NCBI RefSeq assembly: GCF_030063365.1
Contig: NZ_JASISY010000004.1
Location: 62,001 to 126,000, forward strand
Reading direction: 5' to 3'
DNA length: 64,000 nucleotides
DNA from: Cryobacterium sp. PH29-G1
GTDB taxonomy: Bacteria; Actinomycetota; Actinomycetes; Actinomycetales; Microbacteriaceae
Shown here: piece after piece, positions 26,526-35,298 of the stretch
Layout of the letters: every line of letters starts with the position of its first letter
How positions within the stretch are numbered: the first letter of the stretch is position 1
The notes under the pieces: model-generated
Database searches by the model: none
Told to the model about the DNA's origin: nothing
What the model saw: the letters and a program-made list of their open reading frames with translations, nothing else
Position numbers and translations under genes: made by a program

Positions 26526-27932
26526 ATGAGTGTCAATCAACGCGTTGGGGCTGCCGGTTCCGGCAAAGCCGGACGAAGCGCTGGATCAGAGGCGGAAACT
26601 TCCGGCCTCAAAAAAATCGTCGCCGCCTCAATGGTGGGAACGGTCGTGGAATGGTACGAGTTTTTTCTCTACGCGACCGCGGCCAGTCTGGTTTTCGGGA
26701 CGGTGTTCTTTCCGAACGCCGGTAGCGAGCTCGACGGCATCATCGCCGCCTTTCTGACCTATGCGGTGGGATTCATCGCGCGACCGCTCGGTGGCATTGT
26801 GTTCGGCCAGATCGGTGACAAGCTCGGTCGCAAACACACCCTGCAGGTCACGATTATCATGGTCGGTGCCGCAACATTCCTGATGGGGTGCCTGCCCGGC
26901 TACGACACCATCGGCTATTGGGCTCCGGCACTGCTCGTAGCCCTGCGCTTCATCCAGGGCTTCGCCGTCGGTGGCGAGTGGGGCGGCGCGGTTCTTCTCG
27001 TCGCCGAGCACAGCCCGAACAAATCGCGCGGATTCTGGTCGAGCTGGCCACAGGCAGCCGTTCCGGTCGGTAACCTGCTCGCCACTCTCGTGCTTCTCAC
27101 CATGACCTCGATTCTTCCGCCCGAGCAGTTCCTCAGCTGGGGCTGGCGCGTAGCGTTCTGGCTTTCCGCGATCATCGTCGTGATCGGCTACTACATCCGC
27201 ACCCACGTCAGCGAAGCCCCGATCTTTCTCGAGGCCCGCGCGCAGGTTGAGGCCGAAAAGGCCGTCAACTACGGTGTGCGCGAGGTCATTCGCAAGTACC
27301 CCAAGGGAATCCTCGGAGCCATGGGCCTGCGGTTCGCCGAAAATATTCTGTATTACATCATCGTGAGCTTCTCGATTGTCTACTTGAAGACGGTGCACGA
27401 ATACGACACCGGCCAGCTGCTGGTCGCCCTGCTTATCGCTCACGTCGTGCACTTCATTGTGATTCCGCAGGTCGGTCGACTCTCGGACCGCCTCGGACGC
27501 AAGCCCGTCTACCTGGCCGGTGCCGTTCTCGGTGCGACGTGGGCGTTCTTCGCCTTCCCCATGTTCGACACCCTGAACCCGGTGCTGATCATTCTCGCGA
27601 TCACGGTCGGGCTCTGCTTCCACGCACTGATGTATGCGGGCCAGCCGGCCATCATGAGCGAAATGTTCCCGACTCGCATGCGCTACTCGGGTGTGTCGCT
27701 TGGCTACCAGGTCACGTCGATTCTCGCCGGCTCCATGGCGCCGATCATCGCCGCCGCCTTGCTGCAGAAGTACAATTCCTGGATTCCGGTCGCGATCTAC
27801 ATCATGATCGCCTGCGCGATCACGGTGGCCGCCGTCGTCACCCTCAAGGAGACCAAGGGAGCGTCACTGCGCGAGGTCGACGCGGTGGATGCTCGCAAGC
27901 ACGGGCTGGAGCCCGCTGCCCAGACGAACTGA
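26526..27932 (+). CDS. MFS transporter, metabolite:H+ symporter (MHS) family
   Basis: 468 residues from ATG 26526 with AAAGGAG upstream. Twelve transmembrane segments. The MHS signature GTVVEWYEFFLYATAA sits at the first helix, RPLGGIVFGQIGDKLGRKHTL is the loop 2-3 motif and ALRFIQGFAVGGEWGGAVLL helix 4. These features match ProP/KgtP/ShiA-type organic-acid symporters. Upstream LysR and downstream 3-hydroxybutyrate-dehydrogenase-like genes point to import of a short hydroxy- or keto-acid (inference). Confidence 0.93.
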   Translation: MSVNQRVGAAGSGKAGRSAGSEAETSGLKKIVAASMVGTVVEWYEFFLYATAASLVFGTVFFPNAGSELDGIIAAFLTYAVGFIARPLGGIVFGQIGDKLGRKHTLQVTIIMVGAATFLMGCLPGYDTIGYWAPALLVALRFIQGFAVGGEWGGAVLLVAEHSPNKSRGFWSSWPQAAVPVGNLLATLVLLTMTSILPPEQFLSWGWRVAFWLSAIIVVIGYYIRTHVSEAPIFLEARAQVEAEKAVNYGVREVIRKYPKGILGAMGLRFAENILYYIIVSFSIVYLKTVHEYDTGQLLVALLIAHVVHFIVIPQVGRLSDRLGRKPVYLAGAVLGATWAFFAFPMFDTLNPVLIILAITVGLCFHALMYAGQPAIMSEMFPTRMRYSGVSLGYQVTSILAGSMAPIIAAALLQKYNSWIPVAIYIMIACAITVAAVVTLKETKGASLREVDAVDARKHGLEPAAQTN

Positions 27933-28030
27933 CCCGACAGCGTAACCCGCGTCGGCGAGGGGCGGGGTGCCGTCGGTGCCCCGCCTCGTGCCGACCTGCC
28001 GTGCAGTGAATGCGCAATCGAAGGAATGTC

Positions 28031-28840
28031 ATGACTGAGAACACCGACGCTGCCAGCGTCACCGCCACCCGCCCGACGCAGCAGCCCCTCGCCGGGCGAC
28101 GTGCCCTCGTCACGGGTGGGGCGAGCGGAATCGGCGCCGCAGTCGTGCGGGCACTCGCCGCCCGCGGTGCCCACGTCGTCGTCGCCGACATCGATACCGC
28201 CGGTGCCACTGCGCTGGCGGAGGAGGTGGGCGGGTCAATCTGGACCGTCAACCTGATGGCTACCGCTGTCCTCACCGACGACGCTCTCGCGGTGGCCTTG
28301 AAGGGCGTCGATATCCTGGTCAACAACGCCGGGATTCAGCGGATCAACCCGATCCAGGACTTTGAGCCGGCCGATTTTCACAACATTCTCACGCTCATGC
28401 TCGAGGCACCCTTTCTGCTCATTCGGGCCGTGCTGCCCCAGATGTACGCGGCAAATTTCGGGCGCATCATTAACGTGTCGTCGGTGCACGGCATTCGCGC
28501 CTCGCCGTTCAAGAGCGCGTATGTGTCGGCCAAGCACGGGCTCGAGGGACTGTCCAAAGTGACCGCGCTCGAGGGTGGTGAACACGGGGTCACGAGCAAC
28601 TGTGTCGCCCCGGGCTACGTGCGTACGCCGTTGGTCGAGAAGCAGATCACCGACCAGGCGCTCGTGCACGGAATTCCGGAATCGGAGGTGCTCAGCAAGA
28701 TCATGCTCACCGAAAGCGCGATCAAGCGCCTGGTGGAACCGGCCGAGGTCGGGTCCCTCGTGGCCTGGCTAGCTTCCGACGACGCCGCCATGGTCACCGG
28801 ATCGAGCTACACGATGGATGGCGGCTGGTCGGCTCGTTAG
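28031..28840 (+). CDS. 3-hydroxybutyrate dehydrogenase-like SDR
   Basis: 269 residues from ATG 28031. Short-chain dehydrogenase features: the cofactor motif TGGASGIGAA, DIDT after strand 2 (Asp favours NAD), NNAG in VNNAGIQRINPIQDF, Ser in INVSSVHG and the YVSAKHG Tyr/Lys pair. The GIQ...PI.DF and later LVEKQITDQA blocks resemble D-3-hydroxybutyrate dehydrogenase, which oxidises 3-hydroxybutyrate to acetoacetate. It lies 98 bases after the MHS transporter on the same strand; a hairpin follows. Confidence 0.85.
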   Translation: MTENTDAASVTATRPTQQPLAGRRALVTGGASGIGAAVVRALAARGAHVVVADIDTAGATALAEEVGGSIWTVNLMATAVLTDDALAVALKGVDILVNNAGIQRINPIQDFEPADFHNILTLMLEAPFLLIRAVLPQMYAANFGRIINVSSVHGIRASPFKSAYVSAKHGLEGLSKVTALEGGEHGVTSNCVAPGYVRTPLVEKQITDQALVHGIPESEVLSKIMLTESAIKRLVEPAEVGSLVAWLASDDAAMVTGSSYTMDGGWSAR

Positions 28841-28877
28841 TCATTGGTTCCCGCAGAGATCCGGTCCTGCAAGTACT

Positions 28878-28905
28878 GCAGGGCGTCGCAATAGCGGCGC
28901 CCTGC
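28878..28905 (+). terminator. Stem-loop after the SDR gene
   Basis: Arms GCAGGGCG (28878-28885) and CGCCCTGC (28898-28905) are exact inverted repeats around a 12-base loop. They lie 37 bases after the SDR stop and before the Tad operon. No T tract follows. Confidence 0.5.
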
Positions 28906-29069
28906 TGCTAGTTCTCGTGGCCGCCGACCCGGGATACCCAGGAACACACTGACGCGGCGAAACAGGATGCGTCGGTATCCGTCGCGATCATTTTTGGACG
29001 TCGCAACACAAAAAACAAGCCCTGTGGATAACTTGCACGAAAAATTGCAAATGAGGCCATCATTCGGGG

Positions 29070-30302
29070 ATGACCGAAGCCGTTCGTATTATTACAGAGC
29101 AAGTGCGGCTGCGGGTGCGCCGTGAGGGCGTTGATCTGGCCGCCAATAATTCCCTGGTGGAACAGTATGTGAGCGACGAACTGCGCCGCTACAGCGAGCG
29201 GGCCCTCGGCGGGCTGGCCCCGATGATCGCCGACGAGCACCAGGCCACTCGGGAGGTTGTGGCCGCCCTCACCGGCTTCGGCGTTTTGCAGCCGTTTCTG
29301 GACGATCCCGAAATTGAAGAAATTTGGATTAACGGCCCGGCCCGGGTTTTCGTGGCGCGCGACGGGGTGCCCGAACTGACCACGCTGCTGCTCGGCGAGC
29401 AGGACGTGCGCGATCTGGTCGAGCGGATGCTGCAGGCATCCGGACGGCGGGTCGACCTCTCGTCGCCGTTCGTCGACGCATCGCTACCCGATGGTTCCCG
29501 GTTGCACGTGGTGATTCCCGACATTACGCGTGCGCACTGGGCGGTGAACATTCGCAAGTTCACCCGGCGCATCCGAGACCTCAACCAGCTTGTCGGGCTT
29601 GGCGCGCTCACCCAACAGGCCGCTGACTTTTTGCGGATCTGCGTGTTGGGCGGCCAAAACATTCTCGTGTCTGGCGCCACCCAAACCGGCAAGACGACGA
29701 TGCTGAACGCCCTGCTGTCGTCGACCCGGCCCAGCGAGCGCATCGTGACCGTGGAAGAAACCTTTGAACTCGACCTGTCCGCCCGCGACGTCGTCGCGAT
29801 GCAGTGTCGGCAGCCCAGCCTGGAGGGTACCGGGGAGATCACCCTGCGCCGGTTGATCAAGGAATCGTTGCGGATGCGGCCCGACCGGCTTGTCGTCGGT
29901 GAGGTACGCGAGGCGGAGAGCCTCGACCTGCTGATCGCTTTGAACAGTGGGCTTCCGGGGATGTGCTCGATTCATGCCAATAGCGCCCGGGACGCCCTTG
30001 CCAAACTCTCGACGCTGCCATTGCTGGCCGGCCGAAATATTGACTCGTCATTTGTGCTGCCGACCGTGGCCGGGTGTATTGACATCGTGGTGCACTGCGA
30101 GATTGATCGGCACGGCCGTCGACGTGTCACCGAGATCATCGCGCCGAGCGGCCAGCTGTCCGGTTCGATGATCGAGGCGAGCCCGGTATTTCTGTCTCCC
30201 CACGGGCACCTCGAACCGACCGGTTCCCATCCCACCAAGCTCGCTAAATTTCGTGCTGCCGGCCTCGACCCGGCGCAGGTCTTGCGACAGGGGGCCGCAT
30301 GA
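29070..30302 (+). CDS. CpaF/TadA-type secretion ATPase of a Tad/Flp pilus
   Basis: 410 residues. The N-terminal helical domain is followed by the ATPase core: Walker A SGATQTGKTT near residue 205, the Asp box VTVEETFELDL, Walker B RPDRLVVGEVREAESLDLL and the His box GMCSIHANSARDAL. It powers assembly of Tad pili at the cytoplasmic face. It is the first gene of a seven-gene run with overlapping ends, and the TadB start overlaps its stop (ATGA). No CpaE/Ssd or prepilin peptidase gene is seen next to it. Confidence 0.93.
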   Translation: MTEAVRIITEQVRLRVRREGVDLAANNSLVEQYVSDELRRYSERALGGLAPMIADEHQATREVVAALTGFGVLQPFLDDPEIEEIWINGPARVFVARDGVPELTTLLLGEQDVRDLVERMLQASGRRVDLSSPFVDASLPDGSRLHVVIPDITRAHWAVNIRKFTRRIRDLNQLVGLGALTQQAADFLRICVLGGQNILVSGATQTGKTTMLNALLSSTRPSERIVTVEETFELDLSARDVVAMQCRQPSLEGTGEITLRRLIKESLRMRPDRLVVGEVREAESLDLLIALNSGLPGMCSIHANSARDALAKLSTLPLLAGRNIDSSFVLPTVAGCIDIVVHCEIDRHGRRRVTEIIAPSGQLSGSMIEASPVFLSPHGHLEPTGSHPTKLAKFRAAGLDPAQVLRQGAA

Positions 30303-31156
30303 TTCTCGTGCTGGGGTGTGTGCTCGGCAGCGGGCTGGTGCTGGTGCTCGCGCCGTTCCTCTGGCCGGCCGGTAGTACACCCAAACGGGCCAGGGTGGGG
30401 GAGCGGATGCGGGTACGCCTGGTTCAGGGCGGTCTGGGGGCGGTGCCGCTGCCGGCTTTCCTGGCGGTGTCGGTGATCGTGGGTGTGGCATCCGCTGCCC
30501 TGGTGCACGGAATCTTTGCGGTTCGGGCGCTCACCGCCGTGGCGGGGCTGGCCGGGCTGCTGTTGCCGTGGCTGATCGTGTCGTGGCGTGCGGCAGCCAG
30601 GCGGCGCGCCAATCGCACAGTGTGGCCTGACGTTGTTGATCATCTGGTGTCGGCGCTCCGCTCGGGACTGGCATTGCCCGACAGCGTGAGCACTCTCGCT
30701 CAAGCCGGGCCGGTCGCTACCCGTAGTGCGTTCGCCCAGTTCGAACGTGAATACCGGGCCACCGGCAACTTCAGCTACTGCGTTGACGAGCTCAAGCGTT
30801 CCCTCGCCGACCCGGTCGCTGACCGCATTTTGGAAACCTTGCGGATGGCGCGGGAAGTCGGCGGCAGCGACCTCACAATCGTGCTTCGGAGCCTCGCAGC
30901 CTGGCTGCGGCAGGATGCCGCGGTGCGGCTTGAGGTGGAAGCCCGCCAATCGTGGGTGGTGAACGCGGCCCGCCTGGGCGTTGCAGCGCCATGGATCATT
31001 CTGATTCTGCTCGCCTCGCGCCCCGAAGCGGCCATCGCCTACAACTCACCGGCCGGCGGAATCGTGATTTCGAGCGGTCTCGGCCTGTCGGTCGTTGCTT
31101 ACCGCCTGATGATCGCGCTGGGTCGTCTTCCGGAGGAACGCCGATGGTTCTCCTAG
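30299..31156 (+). CDS. TadB-like pilus assembly membrane protein (type II secretion F domain)
   Basis: 285 residues. The ATG at 30299 overlaps the ATPase stop by four bases. Two N-terminal hydrophobic segments, a cytoplasmic T2SSF domain (about residues 115-230; VSALRSGLALPDSVSTLAQAGP and LRMAREVGGSDLTIVLRSLAAWLRQD) and two C-terminal membrane segments match TadB. It forms the inner-membrane platform with TadC. Confidence 0.9.
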   Translation: MILVLGCVLGSGLVLVLAPFLWPAGSTPKRARVGERMRVRLVQGGLGAVPLPAFLAVSVIVGVASAALVHGIFAVRALTAVAGLAGLLLPWLIVSWRAAARRRANRTVWPDVVDHLVSALRSGLALPDSVSTLAQAGPVATRSAFAQFEREYRATGNFSYCVDELKRSLADPVADRILETLRMAREVGGSDLTIVLRSLAAWLRQDAAVRLEVEARQSWVVNAARLGVAAPWIILILLASRPEAAIAYNSPAGGIVISSGLGLSVVAYRLMIALGRLPEERRWFS

Positions 31157-31196
31157 CGCCGCGGCGTCGAATGGTGCCGGACAGTCGACCAGCGGG

Positions 31197-32156
31197 GTGC
31201 ACTGGACCAGCGGGGTGCAGCCGTTGAGTGCCATGCTGGGCTGGGCGATTCTGTGTGGAACGGGTCTGGGCGTTGGGCTCTGGTCTCTGGTGAGCATGAC
31301 ACCACGGCTGACCCGGCCGCGCCTCATCGACCGGGTCGTGCCCTATCTTCTCGATGTCTCCCCGGAAGCGCGCCGGATCCTGGCCCGGCGAACGGTGAAC
31401 CCGATTCCCGTACTGGGCAGCCTGTTCGCGCCGCTGTTCACGGCCCTCACGCGGGGGCTGTCGAGCCTGCTCGGTGGCAGCGACACCATTGCGCGCCGCC
31501 TGCATCAGTCCGGGTCGGTGAAGACCGTCGAGGAGTTTCGCTCCGTGCAGTTGGTCTGGGCGTTGCTGGCCTTCGCCGTCGGAACGGTGATCACCGTTGT
31601 TGCTCTGGTGGAGTTGCCGGTGCCGGCCCGGCTGGTGGTGCCTTTTGTGGCTGCCGTTGGTGGCGCCGCGCTGCGGGATTGGCTGCTGCAGCGGGCAGCG
31701 ACCGCTCGATTGGCCCGAATGCGCAGTGAACTGCCGACCGTTCTGGAATTTCTCACTCTGTCGCTGTCGGCGGGTGAAGGAATTCTGGACTCGATCCGGC
31801 GGGTGTCCCGTACGAGTTCGGGGGAGCTGTCGCGAGAATTCGCCGGGGTGGTCGCCGATGTTCATGCCGGGGTTCCGATCGGCGCCGCGTTGCAGTCACT
31901 CGCGCGTGGGATCCAACTTCCGGAGGTGACCCGGTTTGTCGACCAGGTCACCGGCGCACTGGACCGGGGCTCGCCCCTGGCCGAGGTGCTGCGTGCGCAA
32001 GCGCAGGATTCCCGCGATCAGACCAAGCGCACGCTGCTCGAGATGGCCGGAAAGAAAGAGGTCGCGATGCTTGTTCCGCTGGTCTTTTTGATTCTGCCGA
32101 TGACCGTGTTGTTTGCTGTTTTTCCCGGCCTCGTTGTGCTGCAGGCCGGGTTCTGA
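31197..32156 (+). CDS. TadC-like pilus assembly membrane protein (type II secretion F domain)
   Basis: 319 residues from GTG 31197; TTG 31224 and ATG 31233 are in-frame alternatives. Membrane segments flank a T2SSF domain with the ELPTVLEFLTLSLSAGEGIL and LPEVTRFVDQVTGALDRGSPLAEVLR blocks. It ends with a typical GKKEVAMLVPLVFLILPMTV membrane pair. It partners TadB in the platform complex. Confidence 0.9.
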   Translation: MHWTSGVQPLSAMLGWAILCGTGLGVGLWSLVSMTPRLTRPRLIDRVVPYLLDVSPEARRILARRTVNPIPVLGSLFAPLFTALTRGLSSLLGGSDTIARRLHQSGSVKTVEEFRSVQLVWALLAFAVGTVITVVALVELPVPARLVVPFVAAVGGAALRDWLLQRAATARLARMRSELPTVLEFLTLSLSAGEGILDSIRRVSRTSSGELSREFAGVVADVHAGVPIGAALQSLARGIQLPEVTRFVDQVTGALDRGSPLAEVLRAQAQDSRDQTKRTLLEMAGKKEVAMLVPLVFLILPMTVLFAVFPGLVVLQAGF

Positions 32157-32225
32157 TGTTCCGCCGCTGTGTCCCTGAAATTGTCCCCGTCCGGTCCACT
32201 CACGCACACGAGAAATGAGAATGTC

Positions 32226-32402
32226 ATGAACCGAATTATGTTTCGCCTCCGCAGCCTGCTCCGCGACGAAACCGGTGATGTGCCCGGTTGGGTGTTGATC
32301 ACCCTCATGACGGCGGGCCTGGTGCTGATTATCTGGGGGCTCGCCGGCCCTGCGCTCAGCGGCGTTTTTCAGCAGGCCATGGACCGCGTCAGCAGTTTCT
32401 GA
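32226..32402 (+). CDS. Small Flp-pilin-like membrane protein
   Basis: 58 residues: a basic leader RLRSLLRDETG, then one hydrophobic helix (VPGWVLITLMTAGLVLIIWGLAGPAL) and a short tail. The position between TadC and TadE is where the Flp pilin gene usually sits. The usual pilin Glu at +5 after the Gly cleavage site is missing (DVPGW follows the Gly), so processing as a standard Flp pilin is uncertain. ATG 32226 is the third of three closely spaced ATGs; the others are out of frame. Confidence 0.7.
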   Translation: MNRIMFRLRSLLRDETGDVPGWVLITLMTAGLVLIIWGLAGPALSGVFQQAMDRVSSF

Positions 32403-32410
32403 CCGGCGAG

Positions 32411-32842
32411 ATGCGCGAGCTCAGCAAGCGGATGGTGCGCCTCGTTTCGCGGCGCACCCCTGCGTTCCGCGACGAAGCCGGATCCGCCGTCGCCGAATTT
32501 GTGATGGTGGTGTCCCTGCTGACATTTCTGACGCTCATGGTGATGCAGCTGGCCCTCGCGCTGCACATTCATAACACAGTGCTCGATGCCGCTGCTGAAG
32601 GGGCCCGCTACGCCACGCTCGCCGACAGCAGTCTGCCGGCGGGAGCACAACGCACCCGCGACCTGATCACGACGGCCATCGGGGCAAGGTACGCCACCGA
32701 TGTCGCGGCCCGGTTTGGGGACAGTGCCGGATACCCCAGTGTCGAAGTGCGAGTGATCGCACCGCTGCCGCTCATGGGGTTGCTCGGTGCTCCGCGCGGA
32801 TTGGAGGTGGTGGCACATGCGTCGGTCGAATCGCTCCATTAG
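32411..32842 (+). CDS. TadE-like pilus protein
   Basis: 143 residues from ATG 32411, eight bases after the previous stop. The TadE signature GSAVAEFVMVVSLLTFLTLM sits near residue 25, with one N-terminal membrane helix and the following NTVLDAAAEGARYA. TadE-like proteins are pseudopilins exposed outside the membrane. The next gene overlaps its end by 26 bases. Confidence 0.87.
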   Translation: MRELSKRMVRLVSRRTPAFRDEAGSAVAEFVMVVSLLTFLTLMVMQLALALHIHNTVLDAAAEGARYATLADSSLPAGAQRTRDLITTAIGARYATDVAARFGDSAGYPSVEVRVIAPLPLMGLLGAPRGLEVVAHASVESLH

Positions 32843-33293
32843 CTGGCGTGCCGTGCTGCGGGGAGGGGAAGCCGGCTCGGCGTCGCTCGAGTTCATTACT
32901 GCGGGCATGATTCTGCTGGTTCCCCTCGTTTACCTGGTGCTGGCGCTCTCCGCCCTGCAGGGTGGTGCCCTCGCCGTGGAGGGCGCTGCCCGGCAAGCGG
33001 CTCGGGTCTACGTACAGGCGCCGGATGAGGTCACAGCCACGGAACGCGCCCACCGGGCCGTGGCTTTCGCGCTCGAGGATTACGGCCTCGACCCCGGTGA
33101 TGCCGTCGTTCAGATCGAGTGCGGTGGCGGTAGGGGGCATTGTCTGACTCGCCGGGGGCTGGTGACGGTGACCGTGCGCATTGGAATCACGCTGCCGCTG
33201 GTTCCCGACCTGCTCGCGGTGAACCAGAGCGCGAGCGTGCCGATGACGGCGGCATCGTCTCAGCTTGTCTCCCGGTTCGGCGGCTTCGAATGA
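32817..33293 (+). CDS. TadE-like pilus protein, second copy
   Basis: 158 residues from ATG 32817, inside the previous gene. The signature GSASLEFITAGMILLVPLVYLVLALSAL is near residue 20, followed by AVEGAARQAARVY. Two Cys (CGGGRGHC) near residue 105 may form a disulfide outside the cell. It is part of the overlapping tad run and probably a minor pseudopilin. Confidence 0.85.
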   Translation: MRRSNRSISWRAVLRGGEAGSASLEFITAGMILLVPLVYLVLALSALQGGALAVEGAARQAARVYVQAPDEVTATERAHRAVAFALEDYGLDPGDAVVQIECGGGRGHCLTRRGLVTVTVRIGITLPLVPDLLAVNQSASVPMTAASSQLVSRFGGFE

Positions 33294-33736
33294 TCCGGCG
33301 CCTGCCGCACGCCTCGAATGAGCAGGGATCCACCCTGCTCCTGATGATCTTCTATGGGTTTCTGGCCCTGAGTCTCGTGCTCGTGGCATTGGCGGCGACA
33401 TCGCTCTATCTGGAACATAAACGGTTGCTGAGCTTTGCGGACGGGGCGGCGCTCGCCGGGTCCGAAGCGTTCACCCTGGCCGCGGTGCAGGTGGGTGCGG
33501 TTGGGCCCCGGCCGCAGCTGCGATCGGACGACGTCTCGGCGGCGGTTGATGAGTACCTGCGCCTCGTGCCACACGATTCGTTCGAGGCGCTCAGCGTGAC
33601 GAGCGCGGCATCCGCCGACGGGCAGAGTGCATCGGTGACCCTGCGATCGTGGTGGCGCCCGCCCGTGCTCACCTTCGTGGTTCCCGACGGCGTGCCCCTC
33701 GAGGTGACCGTGGTCTCCCGTGCAGTGTTTCACTAA
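33290..33736 (+). CDS. TadG-like/Flp pilus-assembly protein (Rv3654c type)
   Basis: 148 residues. The ATG at 33290 overlaps the previous stop (ATGA). The TadE/G-like N-terminal motif NEQGSTLLLMIFYGFLALSLVLVAL is followed by FADGAALAGSEAF, as in PF13400 proteins. It has one membrane helix and a small extracytoplasmic domain. It is the last gene of the Tad run. Confidence 0.85.
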   Translation: MIRRLPHASNEQGSTLLLMIFYGFLALSLVLVALAATSLYLEHKRLLSFADGAALAGSEAFTLAAVQVGAVGPRPQLRSDDVSAAVDEYLRLVPHDSFEALSVTSAASADGQSASVTLRSWWRPPVLTFVVPDGVPLEVTVVSRAVFH

Positions 33737-34008
33737 TCGTGTTTCCGGCGCCTGTTCGCTGGAAACTCGATGAAAATCGCTCTGGTAATTTCAGAATTGG
33801 AGCGTACTATACACAGACACGTCGTTGACATGAAGACTCCCTGCTCGACCGGGGGCCTTCGCTCGTGTACCAGTGTCGACACTCGTGCCAGCCCCGGTCC
33901 CGGTTGGTAGTGCTGGCGACCGTGGGTCGTCGTTCAGCCGGGTTGGTCGCCGCCGGTTGACGTGGCCCCGTATGGCGGCTGAGAACCATCAAGAACGGCT
34001 GTGAAATC

Positions 34009-34278
34009 ATGGATGCATTACTCGACGAGCAGGTTATGGAGCACCTCGACTTTGAGTTTGTGCTGCCCTGTGAGGGCGTGCATCACGATCGTGGACTGAG
34101 TGGGCACGATCCGGCCGAATCGGGTGAATACATGGTGATCTCACCGTGCTGTGGCCCCAAGGTGATCCAGTGTTCTTCCCGGGTCGACGCGATGCGTGTT
34201 TCCGGAGCGCTGTTCTGCGGTGCCTGCCAGCACGAGCACCTGACGAGCGAATACCAGTTCGTACCACTCCAGTCGTAG
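34009..34278 (+). CDS. Small Cys-rich protein of unknown function
   Basis: 89 residues. Cysteine pairs in ISPCCG and LFCGACQH, plus His residues (VHHD, QHEH), suggest a zinc ribbon. The 271 bases upstream hold no other gene. A promoter-like pair TGGTAA (33783-33788) and TACTAT (33805-33810) lies far upstream, with an exact 12-base palindrome AGTGTCGACACT at 33872-33883. I recognise no characterised family. Confidence 0.62.
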   Translation: MDALLDEQVMEHLDFEFVLPCEGVHHDRGLSGHDPAESGEYMVISPCCGPKVIQCSSRVDAMRVSGALFCGACQHEHLTSEYQFVPLQS

Positions 34279-34361
34279 ATAGCGGCTCGCGCGGGTAGTT
34301 TTCAGCGGATGCCGCGCGCTGTACCCTCGGTAGGTGCCCTGATGGCGCCGACGGGAGCAGT

Positions 34362-35246
34362 GTGCGTACCAAGCGGGACCAACTGAGCGGTGCGGGTGCT
34401 CAGATCGCCACCGAAGTCAGCATCAATTTCGGGTCGTCCCTGGCCGGGCTGCTCATACCGGTCGTTGGATCGCCCATCGTCGTGGCGGCTCGACAGATTG
34501 TCATGGTGATCGTCGTGCTGCCGCTGGCCCGGCCCAAACTGAAAAATCTGAGCTGGAGCCGCGTCTGGCCGCCGCTGGCCCTCGGCGTCGTCCTCGCCGT
34601 GATGAACCTCACCTTTTATCAGGCCGTGAACATGCTCGGTCTGGGCATCGCAGCGACGATCGAATTTCTCGGACCGTTCGCCCTCGCCCTGCTCACCAGT
34701 CGCCGCGTACTCGACTTTGTGTACGCCGCGGCCGCCGCCGGGGGAGTTTTTCTGTTGACCTGGTCGGACGGCACGCTCGACGTGCTCGGTATCGTGCTCG
34801 CCCTGACCGCGGCCGCCTCGTGGTTTTGCTACATTCTGCTGACCCGGCGAGTGGCAACCGAGTTCGCCGGTCTGGAAGGCATTTCCATCGCGAGTGTGGT
34901 CAGTCTGGTGATCGTCGTGCCGATCGCCCTCTTCACCCTCGACCTCTCGGCCTTTACCTGGGGAATCGTCGGGCTGCTCCTGCTCGTCGGCGTCGTCTCC
35001 TCGGCCTTTCCCTACACGCTCGACACCTACATTTTGCGTCGGATCAGTCCGCGCCTCTACGCGATCATCACGAGTTTTGGACCGGTGATTGCCGCCGGTT
35101 TCGGCGCGCTCGTGCTCGGCGAGACATTCACCCTGCTGCAGCAGGGCGCCATCGTGGTCGTGTGTGTGGCGGCCGGAGCGGCGATCGCGAGCCAGCGAGA
35201 CCGGCCCACCTCCGACCTCGAGCTGACCGCTACCGCCATTCCCTAG
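34362..35246 (+). CDS. DMT superfamily EamA transporter (RhtA-like)
   Basis: 294 residues from GTG 34362. Ten transmembrane segments in two EamA repeats: an EVSINFGSSLAGLLIPVVG start, EFLGPFALALLTSRR near residue 100 and LRRISPRLYAIITSFGPVIAAGFGALVLGE in the second half, as in RhtA/YdcZ-type exporters of threonine, homoserine or other small metabolites. No partner gene is obvious. Confidence 0.9.
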   Translation: MRTKRDQLSGAGAQIATEVSINFGSSLAGLLIPVVGSPIVVAARQIVMVIVVLPLARPKLKNLSWSRVWPPLALGVVLAVMNLTFYQAVNMLGLGIAATIEFLGPFALALLTSRRVLDFVYAAAAAGGVFLLTWSDGTLDVLGIVLALTAAASWFCYILLTRRVATEFAGLEGISIASVVSLVIVVPIALFTLDLSAFTWGIVGLLLLVGVVSSAFPYTLDTYILRRISPRLYAIITSFGPVIAAGFGALVLGETFTLLQQGAIVVVCVAAGAAIASQRDRPTSDLELTATAIP

Positions 35247-35298
35247 GCCGGTGACGATGCGGGCGAGCCCGGTCATCCGCTCGTAACCGGTGCCGGGC

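Noticed and set aside
29023..29031. Single perfect DnaA box (TTATCCACA on the minus strand)
   Set aside because: An isolated box without an AT-rich unwinding region or dnaA/dnaN neighbours is not an origin; possible chance or local regulation.
33829..33909. 26-codon ATG frame in the gap before the Cys-rich gene
   Set aside because: No ribosome site, no conservation to judge and a mainly Pro/Ser/Thr product; too weak to call.
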